In this document: positions 58,149 through 64,000 of the stretch, piece after piece
Numbering within the stretch: position 1 is the stretch's first letter
Layout of the letters: each line of letters begins with the position of its first letter
The notes under the pieces: generated by a model
What the model was told of the DNA's origin: nothing
Database searches by the model: none
What the model saw: only the letters and a program-made list of their open reading frames with translations
Assembly: GCA_963731665.1 (NCBI GenBank)
Contig: CAVSWP010000011.1
Span: 62,001-126,000 of the forward strand
DNA length: 64,000 bases
Source: Chersky-840 sp035604715
Lineage (GTDB): Bacteria; Actinomycetota; Acidimicrobiia; Acidimicrobiales; UBA8190
Direction: 5' to 3'
Position numbers and translations under genes: made by a program

Positions 58149-59636
58149 ATGACAATGCAGAGCGGTCCTCACGAAGCTCAGCCTTCGTCGAGTGAAGTCT
58201 TCGGTCCGTCGGCGTCGTCGTCCCCCGAGTTGTGGCGCGAGATCCTCGAGCGACTGCGAGAGGTCCAGGAGAGCCAGGCCAAGCTGGCCGACGCCATCGA
58301 AGTCCTCGGGCTCATGGTCCAAGACGCCTTGGACTCCGACGCCGAGATGAAAGGCGCGTCACCTGGCCCGAGTGTGGCCGACGACCCCCTCGTCGGCGAG
58401 GCCCGGCTCACCCCGCCGGCACCGCCCCCACCCCTCGGAGGCGCCGCCCTCGCCGCGCCCCCCGATACCCGCCCCCAACTTGGCGAAGAAGTGCCCTTCG
58501 GATTCAAGGACTCGACCGGTCCTGCCGAAACTGAAGTCACGAGCGTCGAGGCCTCGGCGCAGCGGGCATGGAGCGGAGCAGCCCAGGTGCCAGAACCAGC
58601 TGTCGAGACAGGCGCACCCGAACCGGTGTTCTATGTGCCTCCGTTCGACGAGGAGGTCCTTCCGGCCACCTCGGTGGCGGAGCTCACTTCGACCGCCCTC
58701 GATGCCGTCCTCGTCTCGGAGTTCGGCGCCAGCAACGGACACGAGCCCCGAACCGCCGCCCCCAGCGAGGCCGGGACCGTGAACCGCCCTGAGGTTCCCC
58801 TGGCGTCGGCGACCACGTTGAACACCGAGGCACACCAGTCACCGCAGACCGGCTACGAACGCAGCGCTCCCGACACCCGGGCCGCCTCTGTCTCGCCAAC
58901 GGCAGAGCACAACAAGGTCCTCGACATCCTCCTCGGAGTGCAGCGCACCCCCACCGACGTGCTCTCGCCCACCGACGCGCCGGTGATGTCGGCGGCGACG
59001 ACGTTCACGACTTCCCCGCCACCGCCGGCGGCACCGTCCCCCGAGCCGACCATGGTGATGGCATCGCCTCCGCCTCCCCCTCCGCCACCCCCACCCCCAC
59101 CGCCACCGCCGGTCTTCACCGACGAGGCCGCACCATCGTCTTCTGTCTTCACGGCGGCACCCGACACCTACGCCGTCGAGTCGGCCCCGTCCGCCCCTCC
59201 GGCCCCGCCGGTCCTTGGCATCGATGCACCACCGGCGCCGTCGGCCGGCGTCTTCGTGCCCGAGGAACCACGGATGGCCGCACCGCCACCGCCGCCACCG
59301 CTGTCCGCACCCGCGCCGGCACCGGTGGCCGATCTGTCGCCGCTGTCGGTGGCGCCGGCGTTCGAGAGCCCGACAACGCTCGCCAATGGAAGCGACCAGT
59401 TCACGGCGTTTCCTGCCCCGGAGCACGAGGAGGCGCAAGAGGACCTCGACGACGGGATGTCGCACCACCTGACATCAGCGGCGTCGATGGCCACCGAGAT
59501 CCTGTCGGTGTCGCCCGAGATCGACGATGTCACGCGGTCAGGGACAGAGGAGTCAGACGCTCAGGAGTCCGAGCTGATCAGCAAGGACGTCACCCTGATC
59601 GCCCGAGGCCGCCGGAAGCGGTTCCGGCTCCACTGA
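58149..59636 (+). CDS. proline-rich, low-complexity protein with basic C-terminal motif
   Basis: A 495-residue protein. A short coiled coil at 27-62 (ELWREILERLREVQESQAKL) is followed by about 400 residues of Ala/Pro/Ser/Thr-rich disorder, including an uninterrupted run of 15 prolines (about 305-319) that would need EF-P. The end, ELISKDVTLIARGRRKRFRL, is ordered and basic. No membrane segment or signal peptide. It may be a scaffold, possibly at the pole near the pilus machinery (inference from proximity only). Confidence 0.65.
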   Translation: MTMQSGPHEAQPSSSEVFGPSASSSPELWREILERLREVQESQAKLADAIEVLGLMVQDALDSDAEMKGASPGPSVADDPLVGEARLTPPAPPPPLGGAALAAPPDTRPQLGEEVPFGFKDSTGPAETEVTSVEASAQRAWSGAAQVPEPAVETGAPEPVFYVPPFDEEVLPATSVAELTSTALDAVLVSEFGASNGHEPRTAAPSEAGTVNRPEVPLASATTLNTEAHQSPQTGYERSAPDTRAASVSPTAEHNKVLDILLGVQRTPTDVLSPTDAPVMSAATTFTTSPPPPAAPSPEPTMVMASPPPPPPPPPPPPPPPVFTDEAAPSSSVFTAAPDTYAVESAPSAPPAPPVLGIDAPPAPSAGVFVPEEPRMAAPPPPPPLSAPAPAPVADLSPLSVAPAFESPTTLANGSDQFTAFPAPEHEEAQEDLDDGMSHHLTSAASMATEILSVSPEIDDVTRSGTEESDAQESELISKDVTLIARGRRKRFRLH

Positions 59637-59639
59637 GCG

Positions 59640-59657
59640 GCGGCCCACCGGGGCCGC
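59640..59657. terminator. hairpin between convergent genes
   Basis: GCGGCCC (59640-59646) and GGGCCGC (59651-59657) pair perfectly around a 4-base loop between the proline-rich gene and moaC. Confidence 0.5.
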
Positions 59658-59678
59658 AGGCGCAGACGGCGGCGTGCC

Positions 59679-60161
59679 TTACAGCGCCGGGCGCCGCCAG
59701 GTGCCGACGCTGCCGCCGGTCTTCTCCCACAGCGCCAGCTCGCCCACGCTCATGAAGCGGTCGGCGGACTTGCACATGTCGTAGATCGTGAGGGCCGCCA
59801 CCGTGCACGCCGTGAGGGCCTCCATCTCGACGCCCGTGCGGTCCACCGTCTCGACTTGGGCCTCGACCTCGACGAAATTGTCGCCGATCGTGAAGTTGAC
59901 GTGGATGCCCCCCACCAGCAGGGGCCGGCACATGGGGATCAGGTCGGGCGTCTTCTTGGCTGCCTGGATACCCGCGATCCGGGCCGCCCCCAGCACATCG
60001 CCCTTGGTGATGGCGTTGCTGGCGACCTTGGCCGTGGTCTCGGGCGCCATCATGACCTTGCAACGGGCGAGCGCCCTCCGGTGGGTCGGCTCCTTGGGGG
60101 TCACATCGACCATGCGGGCACCGCCGAGGGGATCGAGGTGCGTCAAGCTGCGGTCGACCAC
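59679..60161 (-). CDS. moaC: cyclic pyranopterin monophosphate synthase MoaC, with His-to-Arg change
   Basis: A 160-residue protein of normal MoaC length. LTHLDPLGGARMVDV, ITKGDVLGAARIAGIQAAKK, TGVEMEALTACTVAALTIYD and MCKSADRFM are the family blocks. It makes cyclic pyranopterin monophosphate for molybdenum cofactor. The usual LIPLCHPL is LIPMCRPL, with Arg79 where E. coli has His77, and the C-terminal GGKSG is GGSVG. GTG 60161 gives the right N-terminus and lies 7 bases after TAGACT; the longer frame is ignored. No other moa genes are adjacent. Confidence 0.87.
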   Translation of the reverse strand: MVDRSLTHLDPLGGARMVDVTPKEPTHRRALARCKVMMAPETTAKVASNAITKGDVLGAARIAGIQAAKKTPDLIPMCRPLLVGGIHVNFTIGDNFVEVEAQVETVDRTGVEMEALTACTVAALTIYDMCKSADRFMSVGELALWEKTGGSVGTWRRPAL

Positions 60162-60168
60162 GGCGCGC

Positions 60169-60174
60169 AGTCTA
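60169..60174 (-). promoter_or_regulatory. -10 element for moaC
   Basis: On the minus strand TAGACT ends 7 bases before GTG 60161. Confidence 0.45.
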
Positions 60175-60308
60175 GGCCACCCAGGACTTCCTGAGACTTG
60201 ACCGCAACCGATGGGCCGGCTCCCCCACGCCACGGCGGTAGACTTGGCACTCGAGGGTGACGAGTGCCAAAGGGGCCTCCCCCGGGCGTCGGAAGGAGTC
60301 GGGCGCGC

Positions 60309-60731
60309 ATGCCGACCTACGAGTACCAGTGCAGGTCCTGCGGCGAGCACCACGACGTCGTGCAGCGCTTCGGCGACGACCCGTTGACCGAGTGCCCGTC
60401 ATGCGGTGGCCCGCTGCGCAAGGTCTTCGGGGCCGTCGGCGTGGTCTTCAAGGGCAGCGGGTTCTACAAGACCGACAGTCGGACTTCGGCGAAGAAAGCC
60501 GAGAGGTCCGAGAAAGCCGAGAAGTCCGAGAAGTCGGACAAGGCCGAGAAGTCCGACGGCAAGTCCTCGGTGTCGGCGGACTCCAAGGGGTCGGGCTCCT
60601 CGGACGGCTCGGGGTCGAAGTCCTCGGACTCGTCGGGCTCCGGGTCGAAGTCCTCGGACTCGTCGGGCTCGGGCTCCTCGTCGAAACCGGGGGCCAAGAG
60701 CCCGACCGGGTCGGCGGCCGCCGCTTCTTGA
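60309..60731 (+). CDS. FmdB-type zinc ribbon protein with Ser/Lys repeat tail
   Basis: A 140-residue protein. The N-terminal zinc ribbon (MPTYEYQCRSCGEHHDVVQR, then ECPSCGGPLRKVFG and VFKGSGFYKTD) is the FmdB/CxxC-CxxC regulatory family. The second half is a low-complexity tail: Lys-Ser-Glu repeats, then Gly-Ser-Lys-Asp repeats encoded by two 30-base units (60611-60640 and 60641-60670, 29 of 30 identical). ATG 60309 has AAGGAG upstream. Confidence 0.85.
   Translation: MPTYEYQCRSCGEHHDVVQRFGDDPLTECPSCGGPLRKVFGAVGVVFKGSGFYKTDSRTSAKKAERSEKAEKSEKSDKAEKSDGKSSVSADSKGSGSSDGSGSKSSDSSGSGSKSSDSSGSGSSSKPGAKSPTGSAAAAS
60611..60670 (+). repeat. two 30-base tandem repeats inside the FmdB-type gene
   Basis: The units differ at only the first base and encode a Gly/Ser/Lys/Asp decapeptide twice, in frame. 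Confidence 0.85.
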
Positions 60732-60767
60732 GGCCCGGCGGCTGGGCCGACACCGCTCGACGGTGAC

Positions 60768-62153
60768 TCAGGAACCGCTCAGCGCCATCCCGTCTATGGC
60801 CAGGGTCTGACCGGCGGCCACACCGGGGAGCCACTCCACGTCGGCCCCGATGTGCAGGACCGACTGCAGCATCCGTTGCAACGTGGATGCGATCGTGACC
60901 TCCCGGACGGGCTCGGCCAGTTCGCCCCGGCGCACCATGAGGCCCTCCGCTCCCACCGAGAAGTCGCCGCTGACGGGGTTCACGCCCGAGTGCACACCGG
61001 TGATCGACTGGACGAACAGGGCCTCTCCCACCTCCGCCAGGATCTCCGTGGCCCCGAGCCCGCCCGGCGACAGCAACAGCGCCCGGCACCCGGCACCCGG
61101 CGTCGTGGCGTAGCCGCCCCGGACGGCCGACGCCGTCGACACCACCCCGGCCCGGCGCGCCGCCGTGGTGTCGAAGACGAAGCCCCGCAGCACGCCGTTC
61201 TCGATCAGGACGTTGCGCCGGCAGGCGAGGCCTTCGGCGTCGTGGGTGGAAGCCCCGAAGGCGCGGGCGTCGGTGGGGTCGTCCACGAGCACCAGCGAGG
61301 GCACGGCCACCTCTTCTCCGACGCGGTCAGCGAAGAAGGACCGGCCCTTGGTGACGGCCTCACCCGACAAGGCGGCGGACACCACGGCCAGCAGTGTCGA
61401 GGTCACCCGGGAGTCGAGCACCACGGCGCACCGTCCCGAACGCGCCTTGGTGGCGCCCAGCATGCGGGTGGCCCGTTCCACGGCGTCGGCCACCGCCTTG
61501 TCCAGGTCCAGATCACCCGGACCACGTCCGGCGGTGAACCCCACGCCGGTCTGGCTGTCGGCGTCGGTGCCGGCGATGGCCTCGACCGCCAGGCTGCACA
61601 CCGTGCGCCGGGCGGTGGCGGTGATGCCCTTCGAGCTGGCCACCGCGGCCTCGGCCGCCACGTCGCCGTAGTCGGCGAAGGCGACCTGACGCACCCGGCC
61701 GTCGGCACCCCGGGCGCGTCGCTCGAGCTCCAGCGCCATCTCGACCTTGACGGCGCTCGGCGTGCGGGCCAGTTCGTCGTCCCACAACTCCAGCGGGACG
61801 GGCGCCACCCCGTCGGGGACGGCCAGGCCCACGTGCTCGTCGGGGGTGGCAAAGGTGGCGTTATCGCGGGCCTCGGCCAGGGTCTGGGTGAGGACGGACT
61901 CGTCGAGAGTCCCCGCATAGGCGAATCCCTGGCGTCCCCCCGTCACGACGCGGATCCCCACGCCCGCCGACGCCGCCGAGGACAGCGACTCCACCTCGCC
62001 TTCGTAGGCGCGCACGTCGGTCTCCACGCCGCGCGAGACGTACACCTCGAGCTCCTCGCCGCTCTTGGCGGCCCCGGCCACGCGCACGGCCAGCTCGAGG
62101 AGCTCACCGTCGGTCGGCGCTACCGGGCCCGGGCGGCTCACGGCCTCAGTCAC
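60768..62153 (-). CDS. pmbA: TldE/PmbA metalloprotease partner
   Basis: A 461-residue protein of the TldD/PmbA family (TldE subunit). GVGIRVVTGGRQGFAYAG, TARRTVCSLAVEA, GASTHDAEGLACRRNVLIEN and SGVNPVSGDFSVGAEGLMVR are family blocks. TldE lacks the zinc site and forms a heterodimer with TldD that degrades unfolded or leader peptides. GTG 62153 overlaps the tldD stop by 8 bases. Confidence 0.9.
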   Translation of the reverse strand: MTEAVSRPGPVAPTDGELLELAVRVAGAAKSGEELEVYVSRGVETDVRAYEGEVESLSSAASAGVGIRVVTGGRQGFAYAGTLDESVLTQTLAEARDNATFATPDEHVGLAVPDGVAPVPLELWDDELARTPSAVKVEMALELERRARGADGRVRQVAFADYGDVAAEAAVASSKGITATARRTVCSLAVEAIAGTDADSQTGVGFTAGRGPGDLDLDKAVADAVERATRMLGATKARSGRCAVVLDSRVTSTLLAVVSAALSGEAVTKGRSFFADRVGEEVAVPSLVLVDDPTDARAFGASTHDAEGLACRRNVLIENGVLRGFVFDTTAARRAGVVSTASAVRGGYATTPGAGCRALLLSPGGLGATEILAEVGEALFVQSITGVHSGVNPVSGDFSVGAEGLMVRRGELAEPVREVTIASTLQRMLQSVLHIGADVEWLPGVAAGQTLAIDGMALSGS

Positions 62154-63567
62154 CGGCGGTCCCCCCGATGGTGACGCCCGTGATGCGCAACGTGGGCTGG
62201 CCGCATCCCACGGGCACGCTCTGGCCGTCTTTTCCGCACGTCCCCGGGCCCATGGCGAAGTCGTTGGCCACGGCGTCGATCCGGCGCAGGACCTCGGGCC
62301 CGTTGCCGATGAGGTTGGCATCTCGCAACGGTTCGGTGATGCGGCCGTCCTCGATGAGGTACGCCTCGACGGTGCCGAAGACGAAGTCCCCGGTGGTGGT
62401 GTTGACCTGGCCGCCTCCCAGCTTGGCCACGTACACACCGGTGGGGGTCTGGGCCAGGATGTCTTCGCGCTGGGCGTCGCCGTTGAGGAGGAAGGTGTTG
62501 GTCATCCTGACCATGGGCAGGTGGCGATAGCTCTGGCGTCGTCCGTTGCCCGATGACTGTCTGTGGTCCTTGCGGGCGCGCAGGAAGTCCCACATGTAGT
62601 CGGTGAGCACGCCGTTCTCGATCAGCACGTTGCGCTGGGCCGAGTTCCCCTCGTCGTCGACGGCGAAGCTGCCCCATTCGGGCCCCACGGTGCCGTCGTC
62701 GACCAGGGTCACGAGGGGACTGGCCACCAGCTCGCCCACCTGGCCGACGTAGACCGAGGCGTCCTTGGCGATGTGGTCGGCCTCGAGGCCGTGCCCGCAG
62801 GCCTCGTGGAACAGGATGCCCCCGCTCCCCGACTCCAGGATCAGGGGCACCTCCCCGCTCGGGGCGGGGCGCGCCGTCAGCTTCACCAGGGCCCGGCGCG
62901 CCGCGGTGGCGGCCACCTCGCGGACGTCGACGGTGTCGAACAACTCGAAACCGACGGTGAACGCGCTGGACTCGTAGCCGGTCTGCATGCCGGTGTCGCC
63001 CACCGCCACGCACGACACGCTGAAGCGGGAGCGAACCTGGTCGTCGGAGACCAGCGTGCCGTCGCTGTTGGCGACCTGGATGCGTCGCCGGCCGTCGCCG
63101 TAGGACGCCGACACCTGCGAGATGGCCCCGCCGCTGGCGCGCGCCGCCTCGTCCGCCCGTACCAGGAGCTCGATCTTGCGGGCCTTGGGTACCTCCTCGG
63201 GGAGCTGCACGACATCGTTTCTCCTCACCGCCGGGCGCTGCTCGAGGGCGACCACGCGCCCGGCGCCCCCCTCACGGGCGACGGCGGAGGCGGCCTCGGC
63301 GGCGGCCAGGAGGCCGCTCTCGGACAGATCCGCGGTGTGCGCGTAGCCCGTGGTCTCGCCCACCACGACCCGAACCCCCGCGCCGCGGTCACGGCCCGAC
63401 GACAACTCCTCGACCCGCCCGTCGTCGAGCACGGCCGAGATGGAGTGCCGGTCCTCGACGAACACCTCGGCGAAGTCCCCGCCGCGGCGAAGCGCAGCGC
63501 CGATCACCCGCTCGATGACCGGGGCCTCGACGAGCAATCCTCCTGCGCCCGAGCCTGCGTCGCTCAC
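62146..63567 (-). CDS. tldD: TldD metalloprotease
   Basis: A 473-residue protein. The HExxxH zinc motif is at H254-E255 and H259 (FHEACGHG); the later Cys in GTCGKDGQ and VGCGQPTLR lie in the region of the third ligand. RNVLIENGVLTDYMWDFL and RMTNTFLLNGD are conserved. It pairs with the TldE protein encoded next, in a peptide-processing protease. The start is at 63567, followed by a divergent intergenic region. Confidence 0.92.
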   Translation of the reverse strand: MSDAGSGAGGLLVEAPVIERVIGAALRRGGDFAEVFVEDRHSISAVLDDGRVEELSSGRDRGAGVRVVVGETTGYAHTADLSESGLLAAAEAASAVAREGGAGRVVALEQRPAVRRNDVVQLPEEVPKARKIELLVRADEAARASGGAISQVSASYGDGRRRIQVANSDGTLVSDDQVRSRFSVSCVAVGDTGMQTGYESSAFTVGFELFDTVDVREVAATAARRALVKLTARPAPSGEVPLILESGSGGILFHEACGHGLEADHIAKDASVYVGQVGELVASPLVTLVDDGTVGPEWGSFAVDDEGNSAQRNVLIENGVLTDYMWDFLRARKDHRQSSGNGRRQSYRHLPMVRMTNTFLLNGDAQREDILAQTPTGVYVAKLGGGQVNTTTGDFVFGTVEAYLIEDGRITEPLRDANLIGNGPEVLRRIDAVANDFAMGPGTCGKDGQSVPVGCGQPTLRITGVTIGGTAGD

Positions 63568-63636
63568 CCCGATCCTCTCCTTTCGCGGTCGCGACTCACC
63601 CGGGCCACCCTGGCCACCTGGGACCGGTCGCGCAGA

Positions 63637-63658
63637 CCGCCGGCCGTGTGGCCGGCGG
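63637..63658. promoter_or_regulatory. 9-base perfect inverted repeat upstream of the thioesterase gene
   Basis: CCGCCGGCC (63637-63645) and GGCCGGCGG (63650-63658) flank a GTGT loop. It lies 13 bases before the TATCGT -10, where the -35 would be, between the divergent tldD and thioesterase genes: a possible operator. Confidence 0.45.
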
Positions 63659-63671
63659 CGCCTGTCTTTCG

Positions 63672-63677
63672 TATCGT
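63672..63677 (+). promoter_or_regulatory. -10 element for the thioesterase gene
   Basis: TATCGT ends 6 bases before GTG 63684. Confidence 0.45.
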
Positions 63678-63683
63678 ACCGCC

Positions 63684-64000
63684 GTGCCCGTCGAGCCCGG
63701 CCTGAGCGCCCGCGTCTCCCACGTCGTCACCGAGGGCGACACGGCGTTCGCCCTGGGCTCGGGCGACGTCCCCGTCCTGGCCACGCCGCGCCTCATCGCC
63801 CTGTGCGAAGAGGCGGCCTGCCTGGCCGTCGCCGGGGCCTTGGGCGAGGGTCGGACGAGCGTGGGGGTGCGCGTGCAGTTCGACCACCTGGCCCCGGTGC
63901 GCACCGGCTCGGAGATCGTCTCGGAAGCCACCCTCGAGAAGGTCGAGGGCCGCCGTCTGGTGTTCACGGTCACCGCCACCGACGCCGCCGGCCTCGTGGG
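63684..64000 (+). CDS. thioesterase, fluoroacetyl-CoA thioesterase (FlK)-like, truncated by window edge
   Basis: 105 codons are seen before the right edge. LATPRLIALCEEAACLAVAG and TSVGVRVQFDHLAPVRTGSE are the blocks of the FlK-like hotdog thioesterase family, which hydrolyses acyl-CoA esters. The start GTG 63684 follows TATCGT by 6 bases. The active-site His of the hotdog fold may be H73 (QFDHLAP). Confidence 0.82.
   Translation, partial: MPVEPGLSARVSHVVTEGDTAFALGSGDVPVLATPRLIALCEEAACLAVAGALGEGRTSVGVRVQFDHLAPVRTGSEIVSEATLEKVEGRRLVFTVTATDAAGLV

Noticed and set aside
57732..58322. A minus-strand frame covering the gap before the proline-rich gene
   Set aside because: It is mostly the complement of neighbouring genes; a short basic start exists but there is no ribosome site or family match. 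The gap 57904-58148 is left as non-coding.
58149..59636. Minus-strand frames over the proline-rich gene, rich in Gly and Arg
   Set aside because: They are complements of a low-complexity GC-rich gene and have no start signals.
1..64000. tRNA, rRNA or CRISPR array
   Set aside because: No cloverleaf with a CCA-like end, rRNA core sequence or regularly spaced repeat was found on either strand by reading; very short or diverged ones could be missed.

Overview
The window is a GC-rich chromosome segment with GTG and TTG starts, many 1-8 base stop/start overlaps, and a gene set that points to an actinobacterium: PafB/PafC-type WYL regulators, a mycothiol-type DinB protein, a BsaP-like biotin synthase helper, DUF4232 and DUF2510 proteins, and P450s with [3Fe-4S] ferredoxins. 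A full type IV pilus locus, an archaeal-type riboflavin synthase and MpaB-type oxygenase make Acidimicrobiia or a relative the most likely source. This placement is an inference from gene content. I see no rRNA, tRNA, CRISPR array, prophage or complete insertion sequence.

Layout. Bases 1-10.5 kb hold scattered metabolic and surface genes: a truncated membrane protein, a PhyH-type dioxygenase, a DUF4232 protein, a secreted CocE-type hydrolase, a P450/ferredoxin pair and a CHASE-GGDEF-EAL protein. At 10.5-15.6 kb a DinB/TetR divergent pair is followed by a two-gene unit (SpeD-like pyruvoyl decarboxylase plus a GNAT protein resembling acyl-homoserine-lactone or N-acyl amino acid synthases). That unit runs tail-to-tail, with a 61-base overlap, into a membrane GGDEF-EAL protein. 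From 15.7 to 25.9 kb lie MpaB, an enoyl-CoA hydratase, a second P450, a cNMP-binding protein, a phytoene-desaturase-like flavoprotein, an MBL hydrolase, an acyl-CoA dehydrogenase, biotin synthase and an SDR. From 25.9 to 31.8 kb a leftward seven-gene run joins three proteins built of repeated YbjQ-like domains with a DinB-like protein, an AlkA-type glycosylase and a GH13 glucosidase.

From 32 to 44.5 kb come small hypotheticals, BsaP, archaeal-type RibC, a helicase-less TrwC-type relaxase, PafC/PafB, a CtaG-like protein, a flippase-like membrane protein with a frameshifted dehydrogenase and a lipoprotein, an acyl-CoA carboxyltransferase and an FtsH-like protease. From 44.6 to 56.8 kb is the type IV pilus locus: pilB-pilT-pilC-(membrane glycosyltransferase-like)-pilM-pilN-pilO-pilA leftwards, a divergent prepilin-peptidase-like gene, and a second pilT. 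The last 7 kb hold a proline-rich protein, MoaC, an FmdB zinc ribbon, the TldE/TldD protease pair and the start of a thioesterase.

Points that stand out are the SpeD-like/LuxI-like pair behind a three-copy direct repeat, the YbjQ-repeat operon, two single-base frameshifts (pilM and a zinc dehydrogenase), a PilM-PilN fusion implied by the reading frame, a prepilin-peptidase-like protein with a changed catalytic Asp, a MoaC with Arg in place of the CHP His, and a recurrent TANNNT-N6-8-start arrangement that suggests many leaderless mRNAs.
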